Shown: positions 46,932 to 54,818 of the stretch, in pieces
Numbering within the stretch: the stretch's first letter is position 1
How the letters are laid out: every line of letters starts with the position of its first letter
Origin: Methylocystis sp. L43
GTDB lineage: Bacteria > Pseudomonadota > Alphaproteobacteria > Rhizobiales > Beijerinckiaceae
Assembly (NCBI RefSeq): GCF_015709525.1
Contig: NZ_JADNRA010000031.1
Span: 124,001 to 188,000 of the forward strand
DNA length: 64,000 nucleotides
Direction of reading: 5' to 3'
Notes under the pieces: model-generated
Databases searched by the model: none
What the model was told of the DNA's origin: nothing
Seen by the model: the letters and a program-made list of their open reading frames with translations, nothing else
Program-made: the position numbers and the translations under genes

Positions 46932-47720
46932 ATGTCCTACTTGCTGACGCTTGGCTGGCCTTGGTTCGCCGCCGCCTGCGGGCTTGGCGCGCTTGCCGGC
47001 TATGTGACGACCTCGCCGGCGAAGGACGCCCCTGCGGCGCCCGGCTGGAATATCATCGCGATCGCCGTGACGCTCGGCGCGGGCGCAGCCGCCTCCTGGC
47101 TGGGGCTCCTTGACGGGCGCGCGGCGCTGACGATGGACGTGTTGCTGATCGCGGCGCTCGCTTATCTCATCGGCCTGCCGGTCGGCGGCGCGCTCAAGAC
47201 GACACAGTCCGCGCCTGCTTATGTCGCCAAACGGCCGATCGTCGTATTGCGCGGCGCGACGCGCGACGTTTGCGAATCGACCGTCGCGCCGTCGCCCCTA
47301 CCGCAAGATGAGCAAGATGAGATCGTCGCGACTGCGCAGCCAGAGACGGCGACGAGCGTTGAGCCGGCGCTAGAGGCGGCGGCTTTTGCCGCCAAGGCGC
47401 TGAATGAAAAAGCCGCGCAAATGCGCGCGCCGAGCGGCAAAATGACGCCGGGCGCTCCGCCTGCCGCGTTGTCCGCGCCGCGCAACGAGACAGCGGACGA
47501 TCTGGCCAAGATCAAGGGCGTCGGACCCAAGAGCGTCGAGAAACTGCACGCGCTCGGGGTTTTCCATTATGATCAGATCGCCGGCTGGAGCGACGACAAC
47601 GTCAAATGGATCGAGGCGTCGATCGGCGCGGCGGGGCGGGTGAAGCGCAATGGATGGGTCGAGCAGGCGCAAGCTCTGAGCGGCGGCGCTTCGGCTGATC
47701 GCAACGCCGACGCGGCATAA
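46932..47720 (+). CDS. Membrane protein with C-terminal helix-hairpin-helix domain
   Basis: The 262-residue protein has three predicted membrane spans in the first 90 residues, a low-complexity alanine- and proline-rich linker (~110-180), and a C-terminal helix-hairpin-helix segment (DDLAKIKGVGPKSVEKLHAL, then GVFHYDQIAGWSDDNVKWIE). That segment resembles the extension found on alphaproteobacterial NuoE and some ribosomal L21 proteins. The gene follows the OmpA-like gene by 21 bp, so they are likely cotranscribed. The function is unknown. Confidence 0.75.
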   Translation: MSYLLTLGWPWFAAACGLGALAGYVTTSPAKDAPAAPGWNIIAIAVTLGAGAAASWLGLLDGRAALTMDVLLIAALAYLIGLPVGGALKTTQSAPAYVAKRPIVVLRGATRDVCESTVAPSPLPQDEQDEIVATAQPETATSVEPALEAAAFAAKALNEKAAQMRAPSGKMTPGAPPAALSAPRNETADDLAKIKGVGPKSVEKLHALGVFHYDQIAGWSDDNVKWIEASIGAAGRVKRNGWVEQAQALSGGASADRNADAA

Positions 47721-47742
47721 GCGCCGGCAGAAGGACGAGTTC

Positions 47743-48534
47743 GTGCGTATGCGTATGGGTCTGAGCTTCGTCCTTATCTGCGTCGCGTCATTGTCCGCTC
47801 AAGACCTCCGCGCGCAGGACATGCTGCAAGGCGTCGATCTTGCGCAGCCGGCTTATTCCAAGGCTGAATTGACGCGCGCCGACGTCGAAGCGGCGCTGCA
47901 GCATCGCGAGAGCGGACATAAGATCGATCTTTCGGAAAAAAGCCTCAACGGGCTGGATCTTTCCGGACTCGATCTGCACGGCGTCGACTTTCACGCCGCC
48001 CGCATGAACAAGACGTCGCTCGCCGGCGCGCGGCTCGACGATGCGATCCTCGATCAGGCCTGGCTGATCGAAGCCAACCTCACCGGCGCATCGCTGAAGG
48101 GGGCGCACGCCTTCGCTTCGCAAATGCAGCGTATAAAGGCCGACGGCGCAGACTTCGCGCATGCGCGTCTTGCCGGCGATCTGACCGGCGCATCGGCGCG
48201 CGGCGCCAATTTCAGCGAAGCGGATCTCTCCGCCGATATGAAGAACCAGTCGATGGGATTGATGCGCGCGGTGCTGCGCTCGGCCGTGCTCGAAGGCGCG
48301 CGTTTTCACAAGGCCAATCTCGCGAGCGCCGATCTGCGCTTCGCGCACGCCGCGGGCGCGGATTTTTCCGAGGCGAATTTGAAGGGCGCCGACGCCGCGG
48401 GCGCGGATTTGACCGGCGCAAACTGGACCGGCGCCAAGACTGACGGTCTCGATCTCGATTCGGCGCAGATCGACGCCGCCGCCGGGGCCGCGCTCGCAGG
48501 CGCGCAAAACCTCGATCGCGCCCGCGTGAAATGA
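47743..48534 (+). CDS. Exported pentapeptide-repeat protein
   Basis: The 263-residue protein has a signal peptide (MGLSFVLICVASLSAQ) and then about 35 pentapeptide repeats of A(D/N)LxX type, e.g. GLDLSGLDLHGVDF, ANLTGASLKGA, ANLKGADAAGADLTGANWTG. Such repeats form a right-handed square beta-helix. It starts with GTG after AAGGA and overlaps the ROK kinase gene by 4 bp. Its role is unknown; pentapeptide proteins often act as scaffolds or protein mimics. Confidence 0.85.
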   Translation: MRMRMGLSFVLICVASLSAQDLRAQDMLQGVDLAQPAYSKAELTRADVEAALQHRESGHKIDLSEKSLNGLDLSGLDLHGVDFHAARMNKTSLAGARLDDAILDQAWLIEANLTGASLKGAHAFASQMQRIKADGADFAHARLAGDLTGASARGANFSEADLSADMKNQSMGLMRAVLRSAVLEGARFHKANLASADLRFAHAAGADFSEANLKGADAAGADLTGANWTGAKTDGLDLDSAQIDAAAGAALAGAQNLDRARVK

Positions 48535-49454
48535 CGCGCGACGCCATCCGCATCGGCGTCGATCTCGGCGGCACCAAAATCGAGGCGATCGCGCTCGACG
48601 CCGCGGGCGAGACGCTGGCGCGTCGCCGCGTCGCGACGCCCGCGGATGATTATGCGGGGATCGTCGACGCCGTCGCGACTCTCGTGCGCGAGATCGAATC
48701 CCATATCGGGCGGCGCGGGGTCGTGGGCGTCGGCGCGCCTGGCGCGATCTCGACGCACACCGGCCTCGTGAAAAACTCCAACACGGCCGTCGTCAACGGC
48801 AAGCCGCTCGACGTCGATCTCGCGCGGGCGCTCGGACGGCTGGTGCGGGTCGCCAATGACGCCAATTGCTTCGCGCTGTCGGAGGCGATCGACGGCGCCG
48901 GCCGCGGCGCCGGCGTAGTGTTCGGCGTCATTCTTGGCACCGGCGTCGGCGGCGGCGTCATCGTCAACGGAAAGATCCTCGAGGGGCGCAATCGCGTCGC
49001 CGGCGAATGGGGCCATACGCCGCTGCCGTGGATGACTCCGCAGGAATATCCCGGGAGCCCCTGCTTTTGCGGGCACAGCGGCTGCGTCGAGACGTTTCTT
49101 TGCGGCGCCGGCCTGTCGCGCGACTATGAGAAGCGCTCCGGCGCGCGGCGCCTTGCGAGTGATATCGCCGCGCTGGCGGATGCCGGGGAGCCCGCCGCGC
49201 GCGCAAGCCTCGACTGCTATCAGGACCGTCTGTCGCGGGCGCTGGCGGTGGTCGTCGATCTCATCGATCCTGATGTCATCGTGCTCGGCGGCGGGCTTTC
49301 CAACATCTCGCGGATCTATGAGGGACTCGCGGCGCGCGTGGGGAAGAACGCCGTCACCGACGCTTTCGATACGAAAATCCTGCCGAATGCGCATGGCGAC
49401 TCGGGCGGCGTGCGCGGCGCCGCCTGGCTATGGGGCGAAGGGGAGACAGGTTGA
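48531..49454 (+). CDS. ROK-family sugar kinase (fructokinase-like)
   Basis: The 307-residue protein has the ROK signatures: phosphate loop DLGGTKIE at 11-18, catalytic NDANCFALSE near 105, GTGVGGGVIVNG near 138, and the zinc-site block GEWGHTPLPW...CFCGHSGCVETFLCG. It fits fructokinase/N-acetylglucosamine-kinase-type ROK enzymes. The exact sugar is not decidable by eye. Its gene overlaps the pentapeptide-repeat gene by 4 bp. Confidence 0.9.
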   Translation: MTRDAIRIGVDLGGTKIEAIALDAAGETLARRRVATPADDYAGIVDAVATLVREIESHIGRRGVVGVGAPGAISTHTGLVKNSNTAVVNGKPLDVDLARALGRLVRVANDANCFALSEAIDGAGRGAGVVFGVILGTGVGGGVIVNGKILEGRNRVAGEWGHTPLPWMTPQEYPGSPCFCGHSGCVETFLCGAGLSRDYEKRSGARRLASDIAALADAGEPAARASLDCYQDRLSRALAVVVDLIDPDVIVLGGGLSNISRIYEGLAARVGKNAVTDAFDTKILPNAHGDSGGVRGAAWLWGEGETG

Positions 49455-49581
49455 GCGGGCCGGGCGCGGCCAGAGGAATCGGGTGATGGATTGTTTTCCT
49501 CGTCCTCATCCTTGTAACTTAAACCGTGGCGGATCGGCTAACATCGCCGCTGCGGTGGCGGACGGGACGCCGGCTCATCCT

Positions 49582-49776
49582 CGGGCGATCGAGCCCGTTC
49601 CTCAGCTTGGCCGCCCGCAAGTCGCGTTTACCCCGACTTGCGAATTTAACGGCGATCTCGGGCAGGCCCGAGATCGAAGGCGCCGTCTCGAAGGACGAGG
49701 GTGAGGAAAAATACGCGAACACGGGTTTCCTCGTCCTTCGAGACGCGTGCTACGCACGCTCCTCAGGATGAGGAAA
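49582..49776. repeat. Cluster of inverted repeats/hairpins in intergenic region
   Basis: The 428-bp gap 49455-49882 has no supported gene but several perfect inverted repeats: CGCAAGTCG/CGACTTGCG (49616-49624/49634-49642); a 24-bp near-continuous palindrome at 49653-49676 (CGATCTCGGGC arms); GTCTCGAAGGACGAGG and its complement (49685-49700/49729-49744); and a nested hairpin at 49726-49776, with TTTCCTCGTCCT/AGGATGAGGAAA arms (one mismatch) and an inner GCGTGC-TAC-GCACGC stem. From memory, similar CTCATCCTGAGGAG...CTCGAAGGA elements are scattered between genes of Rhizobiales, so this looks like a mobile intergenic repeat (REP/RIME-like). Confidence 0.72.
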
Positions 49777-49882
49777 CCCTTCACCCGATCGCCCTCGGCG
49801 CCGGCGCCGTTCCCTCCGGCCTCGCGCCGGTGTATGCGGAAGGCATCGCGGCGGCTGCGGCGAGCGTGAGAGGGAGTTTGCG

Positions 49883-50686
49883 ATGGGCGCCGCCGGAGAT
49901 CCGCAGAGTCACGGGAAGAAGCCGTGCGCGCATCTGGCTTTTCTCGCCTCGGGCGCTCCGGAGGCGGAAGAGTCGCGCCAGCGCCTGATTGAAAAATACG
50001 GCGACTGCCCGCCTGAGGAGGCCGATTGCATCGTCGCGCTGGGGGGCGACGGCCTCATGCTTCGCACGCTGCATCGGTTCATGGACGCTGGCAAGCCGAT
50101 CTACGGCATGAATCGCGGCTCCGTCGGCTTTCTGATGAACCAGTATCGCGAGACGGGGCTGCGCAAGCGGATCGCCGAGTCCAAGCCTTCGATCATTCAC
50201 CCTTTGCTGATGCATGCCGTCAATGTGCGGGGCGACGAGTTTTCGGCGCACGCCATCAACGAGGTGTCGCTGTTGCGCCAGACCTCGCAGATCGCGAAGC
50301 TGCGCATTCTGGTCAATGGCCAGGAGCGCCTGCCGGAACTCGTCACCGACGGCGTGCTGGTGTCGACGCCCGCCGGCTCCACCGCCTATAATCTTTCCGC
50401 TAATGGTCCGATCCTGCCGCTGGATGCGCCATTGATGGCCTTGACGCCGATCTCCGCCTTCCGCCCGCGCCGCTGGCATGGCGCGCTGCTGCCCGATCTT
50501 GCAAAGGTGCGGATCGAGGTCCTCGAAGCGGCGAAGCGGCCCGTCTCCGTCGTCGCCGATCATGACGAATTCCGCGACCTTGCTTATGTGGACGTTGTGA
50601 TGGACCACGCCACCACTCTGATCCTGCTCCACGATGCAGGCCATTCGCTGGAAGAACGAATCCTGCGCGAGCAGTTCGGATACTAA
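49883..50686 (+). CDS. nadK: NAD kinase
   Basis: The 267-residue protein has the NAD kinase motif [13 protein letters not shown] near 56, the NE motif in [11 protein letters not shown] and the glycine-rich [20 protein letters not shown]. It phosphorylates NAD to NADP. GAGGGAG lies before the ATG. It is the first gene after the hairpin region and is followed after 5 bp by the ferredoxin-like gene. Confidence 0.95.
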   Translation: MGAAGDPQSHGKKPCAHLAFLASGAPEAEESRQRLIEKYGDCPPEEADCIVALGGDGLMLRTLHRFMDAGKPIYGMNRGSVGFLMNQYRETGLRKRIAESKPSIIHPLLMHAVNVRGDEFSAHAINEVSLLRQTSQIAKLRILVNGQERLPELVTDGVLVSTPAGSTAYNLSANGPILPLDAPLMALTPISAFRPRRWHGALLPDLAKVRIEVLEAAKRPVSVVADHDEFRDLAYVDVVMDHATTLILLHDAGHSLEERILREQFGY

Positions 50687-50691
50687 GGACG

Positions 50692-50991
50692 ATGACTGAA
50701 TCAGCGATCAAACCTTTCCGCCGCCACGTCTTCGTCTGCGTCAACACACGCGACGGCCGATCCGCCTGCGAGGACCACGGCGCGAAGGAGGCGCTGGCGA
50801 AGGTGAAGGAAGCGCTCAAGGCGCTGCCCTTCGCCAAACGCGACGGCGTGCGCCTGTCGCAGTCGGGCTGCCTCGGCCAGTGCGAGCACGGCCCCGTCGC
50901 GGTCGTCTATCCTGGCGGGAAATGGATCAGCTATTCGTCGACCGACGAGCTGATCCGCTTCGTTCTGGAGGCGATCGAGGCCCCGGACTGA
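50692..50991 (+). CDS. Thioredoxin-like [2Fe-2S] ferredoxin
   Basis: The 99-residue protein has four cysteines (Cys16, Cys26, Cys60 and Cys64) in the C-x9-C...SGCLGQCEHGP pattern of thioredoxin-fold [2Fe-2S] proteins related to NuoE and Shethna-type ferredoxins. It starts 5 bp after nadK and is surely cotranscribed. The redox partner is unknown. Confidence 0.88.
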   Translation: MTESAIKPFRRHVFVCVNTRDGRSACEDHGAKEALAKVKEALKALPFAKRDGVRLSQSGCLGQCEHGPVAVVYPGGKWISYSSTDELIRFVLEAIEAPD

Positions 50992-51053
50992 TCAGCGGCC
51001 CCGCAGCGCGTGCTAAAAGGGATCAAAGGTCTCCCGAGAAAAGCCCCGCCCGC

Positions 51054-51782
51054 ATGCGCTCCTGTTTGATTCTTGAGTCCGACGCCAGCGATGAGGATGT
51101 CGCGGCGGCGCTCGATTGCGGCGCCGACGCGCTTTTGTTGCGGCTTGGCTCCTGCGCGGAGGACGAGGCGCGGCGCAGCGCCCGCGCGCGCGCCTGCGCG
51201 CTGATTAATGAGACGCGAGGCAAGAGCGCGGCCCCGAAGCTCTTCGTGGAAGTCGCCCCTCTCGAGAGCGATCTCATCGAGGCCGACCTCGACGCGCTGT
51301 TCGGCCCGGGACCGGACGGCGTCTTTCTTCCATCTTGTGACGGCGCCGCCAGCTTGGAGCGCATGTTGGTGAAGCTCGCCGTGCGCGAGGCGCAAGCCGG
51401 CCGCGCCGATGGGGCGACCCGGATCGGCGCCTTCGCTGGGGGCGATCCCGCCGCCGCGTTGGCGTTGCATTCCCTCGCCGGAGGTTCGCCGCGTCTTGCG
51501 GCGCTGGCCTTTGACGAAGCCGGGCTGCGCGCGGCGCTGGGCCTCGCCCGCGGCGACGGCGCCGCTGTCCAAATGGCGCGCGGGGCTGTCGTACTCGCGG
51601 CGGCCTCGGCCGGCGTTCCGGCGCTCGCTGCGCCCGTGCAAATCGGCGAAGAGGATGCCTATGCGGCGGCGCGCCGCGACGGTTTTCGGGGGGCGATGGC
51701 GCTTTTTCCCGGACAGATCGCGGCCATCCACGAGGTCTTCCCGGCGGGCGAGAATCGACAAAGACCGCAATCATCGGCATAG
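51054..51782 (+). CDS. HpcH/HpaI (CitE-like) TIM-barrel protein
   Basis: The 242-residue protein resembles the CoA-ester lyase (CitE) branch: RSCLILESDASDEDVAAALD, GADALLLRLG, FVEVAPLESDLIEADLDALF, DGVFLPSCDGAASLE. The family's usual VR(V/I)NP and LPK motifs are replaced by VEVAP and LPS, so lyase activity is doubtful. The frame is open to 50880, but the ATG at 51054 gives the family N-terminus and avoids overlap with the ferredoxin gene. Confidence 0.7.
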   Translation: MRSCLILESDASDEDVAAALDCGADALLLRLGSCAEDEARRSARARACALINETRGKSAAPKLFVEVAPLESDLIEADLDALFGPGPDGVFLPSCDGAASLERMLVKLAVREAQAGRADGATRIGAFAGGDPAAALALHSLAGGSPRLAALAFDEAGLRAALGLARGDGAAVQMARGAVVLAAASAGVPALAAPVQIGEEDAYAAARRDGFRGAMALFPGQIAAIHEVFPAGENRQRPQSSA

Positions 51783-51790
51783 ACAGGTCG

Positions 51791-52786
51791 ATGAAAAAAG
51801 TCCGATTGGACGCGCTTTGCCGGGCCGCCGCGGCGGCGCTCGCCGGCGCAGCGCTTCTCGCCGAACCGGCGCAAGCGCAGCAACAGCCGCCGCGCCGTCC
51901 CCATCCGCCGCATAGCGCCGGCGATGCGGCCGAGTCGGCCGCGCCGCCGACCGAAAGACGCGCTACGCTGCGGCTGAGCGCGACCCTTGCAGCCAACGAC
52001 CAGCAGCCGGTCCACTCGGGGCTCGTCTGGCGCATCTTTGAAGAGAGCGCCCAGCCGGACGGATCGCACAAGCTCGTGGCGCAGTCCGAGGAAGCGATCC
52101 CGACGCTGCCGCTCCCGGACGGCTCCTATATCGTCCATGCCGCCTATGGGCTTGCCGGCGTCACGCGCCGCGTCACGATAGAGGGCGGCAATGTTTCCGA
52201 GCGGGTCGTTCTGAACGCCGGCGGGCTGAAGCTCATTGACAAGCTGGGCGACGCAGAAATTCCCGCGCAGCGGCTTTCAATTTCGATCTATGTGCCGGAA
52301 CGCGGCAATTCCGAAGCGAAGCTCATTCTCGCCAACGCCAACTCCGATGACGTGATCTGCCTCCCCGAAGGCGCCTATCACGTCGTGTCCACGTTGCTCG
52401 ACACCGGGCAGGGCGCTCAGGGCGGGACGAATCAGACCAACTCCGTGGTTACGGCGGATTTGAAGATCCCGGCCGGAAAGCTGATCGAGGCGACCCTGCG
52501 CCATCGCGCGGCGACCATGACCTTGAAGCTCGTCAAGCAGCCGGGTGGCGAGGCGCTCGCCAATACGAGCTTTTCGGTGCTCACGCCGGGCGGCGACGTC
52601 ATCCGCGAGATGATCGGCGCTTTCCCGTCGCTCGTTTTGGCCGAAGGCGAATATGTCGCCATCGCGCGCCACGAGGGAAAAACCTACCAGGGAACTTTCC
52701 GCGTGCAGTCGACCAAGGACTCGGACGTCGAAATTCTCATGCGCGATCAGCCGCGCACTCACGCAAACGACGAACCTCCACAATAA
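51791..52786 (+). CDS. Exported hypothetical protein
   Basis: The 331-residue protein has a signal peptide (cleavage near AQA-QQQ, residue ~30), a proline-rich spacer and three or four beta-rich modules with recurring LPDGSYIV, LPEGAYHVV and LAEGEYVAI motifs. These look like carboxypeptidase-regulatory or MG2-like beta-sandwich repeats. It begins 8 bp after the CitE-like gene. No catalytic motif is visible. I recognise it only as a conserved type in Hyphomicrobiales. Confidence 0.8.
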   Translation: MKKVRLDALCRAAAAALAGAALLAEPAQAQQQPPRRPHPPHSAGDAAESAAPPTERRATLRLSATLAANDQQPVHSGLVWRIFEESAQPDGSHKLVAQSEEAIPTLPLPDGSYIVHAAYGLAGVTRRVTIEGGNVSERVVLNAGGLKLIDKLGDAEIPAQRLSISIYVPERGNSEAKLILANANSDDVICLPEGAYHVVSTLLDTGQGAQGGTNQTNSVVTADLKIPAGKLIEATLRHRAATMTLKLVKQPGGEALANTSFSVLTPGGDVIREMIGAFPSLVLAEGEYVAIARHEGKTYQGTFRVQSTKDSDVEILMRDQPRTHANDEPPQ

Positions 52787-52790
52787 AAAA

Positions 52791-52812
52791 GCCGCCCGGC
52801 GGACCGGGCGGC
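52791..52812 (-). terminator. Intrinsic terminator of the porin gene
   Basis: GCCGCCCGG (52791-52799) pairs with CCGGGCGGC (52804-52812) around a 4-nt loop. Six A residues precede it on the plus strand (52785-52790), i.e. a T-run after the hairpin on the minus strand. It ends the porin transcript and may also stop the plus-strand gene that ends at 52786. Confidence 0.88.
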
Positions 52813-52840
52813 TTGCTTGGGTCGCTCTTGAAAACTGCGT

Positions 52841-54466
52841 CTAAAGGAGCGTGAAGGGAACGATCACGTCCATATTGAACATGCCCTGGTTTGAGCTCAG
52901 GCCGTTGCGGCTGAAGAACGGCGTGGTGCCATTGACCGTCGTGTCCCAACGCAGCTCCGGCCGGATGATCAGGCCGGTGATGTAGGGCAGTTTGACCGGC
53001 AGTTCAGGCGTAATCGTCATACCGAGCGTGAAGGCGAGATAGCTCGTGCCGGAGTAGAGCGGCCTGTTAGCGTAAAGGCCCGTTCCCAGGTTCTGGTTGA
53101 TGCAGGACGGACACCAGAAGCCATGCGCCAGATTGACCGCGTCGTAATAGCCCGGATAGGCGCTGACGAAGAAGTTGTTGTTGTCACGATAGAATTCGGC
53201 GCGCCCGTTGAGCTTGAAGATATCGTTGATCTTATAGGAGAAATATTGCGCGATGCCAAAGGCGCGCGCGCCCATCGGATAGGCGGGCGCCGTTCCCCAG
53301 AATCCCGTGCCGGTGATGGCGTTGGCTGCGCCCCACGCCTTTTGCGGCAGGCCGAAGGAGCTATTGTTCCAGCCGCTTTCCAGCATGAAGCTGATGTCGG
53401 TGATGAACGTCAGATTCTCGGTCGCCTTCCAGGTCGTCGTGAGGTTGTTGAACGAACGGATCGCCGTGTTGACGTCGCACGCGCAGAGGCCAGGGGCGCC
53501 GAAGCCGCCCTGGTTGAGCGGCCAGCCCGCCGTCAGGACGTTTGGCCAACCGGTCGCGGTGAAGGGGAAGCCGTTGGCGAAACCGACGGGCCAGCCGACG
53601 CCGAGCGGGTCGGTCTGCCTCTGGTTCTCGGGACCGGTATGGGTGATCGCCATAATGGTCAGATTGCCGTCGAGCAGGTTGAAGCCGAAACCGCCGTGGA
53701 AGGACGCAGCGGCGTTGTTGTCCCCAGGCCACCCGAGGCTCGTGTTCACGCCGCTGGTCACGCCCGTATAAACGTCGAGCCAGGGCTTGACGTGAGTCGT
53801 GATCATCGCCCCGGTGTGAATAAACGGACCGAAGTTGAAGATGTAGGAGTGGCTGTAGAACAGATTGTCTTTCGCCGGGATCACTTCCGCGCCGTTGTAG
53901 GTGGCGAACATGCCTACCTTGACGTCGACGCCGCCTTCGCTGATCGGGCTAATCCAGGGAAGATGCGCCTGGACATTGGCCTCGATCGGTCCGATCTGCG
54001 TGCGCGAGGCGATCGCATAATCGAGAACGCCGAGGTAATGATTGTAGCGCATGTCCTCGCCGATCATGCCCTGAAACTTGAAGCCGAAGTCATAGCCTAC
54101 GGCCTTCGGATCAAGCGGACGCTGCACGGTCAGGAGGGCGCCGTTAAACGTCGGCCAGTTCGCGCGGTCCGTGTAGAGGTGGCCCCAGTTCAGCTTGTTG
54201 AACGGCTGATTGAAGTTGAGCGCGATGCCGCCTTCGACGTAGCCGTCGATGGTCAGCGTATCGAGCCAGGCCGGCGGCGGCGCCACGGCCGGACCCTTGA
54301 CGATCCTACCTTTTCTGACGGGCGCGGCAGCAGACGGAGGCGCGGATTGATTCTCTTCGATGAGAGTCGGGTCGACCTCCATCAGCTTCGACTGAGCATA
54401 AGCAGCGCTTGTGACGCTGGTTGCTAGCGAGAGTGCAGCGACGGTCGAAAGATAGGGCCACTTCAT
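52841..54466 (-). CDS. Outer-membrane beta-barrel porin (OmpL-like, BBP2 family)
   Basis: The 541-residue protein has a signal peptide (cleavage after AYA, residue ~24), a short disordered region and a large beta-barrel with many aromatic-flanked strands, starting LTIDGYVEGGIALNFNQPFN. The C-terminal strand ends in the hydrophobic FTLL. Diagnostic features of the OmpL-like beta-barrel porin-2 family are present. Two Cys pairs (LCACD and CPSC) are unusual for a porin. It stands alone and is closed by a strong terminator. Confidence 0.85.
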   Translation of the reverse strand: MKWPYLSTVAALSLATSVTSAAYAQSKLMEVDPTLIEENQSAPPSAAAPVRKGRIVKGPAVAPPPAWLDTLTIDGYVEGGIALNFNQPFNKLNWGHLYTDRANWPTFNGALLTVQRPLDPKAVGYDFGFKFQGMIGEDMRYNHYLGVLDYAIASRTQIGPIEANVQAHLPWISPISEGGVDVKVGMFATYNGAEVIPAKDNLFYSHSYIFNFGPFIHTGAMITTHVKPWLDVYTGVTSGVNTSLGWPGDNNAAASFHGGFGFNLLDGNLTIMAITHTGPENQRQTDPLGVGWPVGFANGFPFTATGWPNVLTAGWPLNQGGFGAPGLCACDVNTAIRSFNNLTTTWKATENLTFITDISFMLESGWNNSSFGLPQKAWGAANAITGTGFWGTAPAYPMGARAFGIAQYFSYKINDIFKLNGRAEFYRDNNNFFVSAYPGYYDAVNLAHGFWCPSCINQNLGTGLYANRPLYSGTSYLAFTLGMTITPELPVKLPYITGLIIRPELRWDTTVNGTTPFFSRNGLSSNQGMFNMDVIVPFTLL

Positions 54467-54818
54467 TGCAGGGAACTCCGTCTGGGAGGCGAGATCTGAT
54501 TGATATCACTCGCGAGCGAAGTTCCGTTCAAGCCTAACGTCCGCGCATCTGCTCAATCATTAAGCAAAAAGCGCCCTGTCGAAAATTTGTTCTAATCAGT
54601 GTGGCGGCAATGTCACAATTTTTGATGGTTCCACGGCCGCCGATGCTGATTTCACAGCGCCTCTCGTCGTTAAAAAGGTGACAAATGTTCGTTTCTTGAC
54701 GAATCACGATCGCTTCCGTCCAGACCGAGGCTTGCCTCTCTTCAAGCGCCGCCCTCTTTAGTAAGCGTGGCAATAGGCTGGCGCGCAGGGCGCGATGGCG
54801 CGGAACAGGGAGAGCGAC
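54467..54818. other. Divergent intergenic region without a supported gene
   Basis: This 352-bp region separates the start of the porin gene (minus) from the reductase gene (plus). It is relatively AT-rich between 54560 and 54700 (e.g. CGAAAATTTGTTCTAATC, TCACAATTTTTGATGG), as expected for promoters of both genes. TTGACG near 54696 is a possible -35 for the plus gene. No RNA gene or coding frame is supported. Confidence 0.5.

Noticed and set aside
49501-49771. Short open frames in the intergenic region before nadK
   Set aside because: They run through perfect inverted repeats and have no ribosome site or recognisable protein features.
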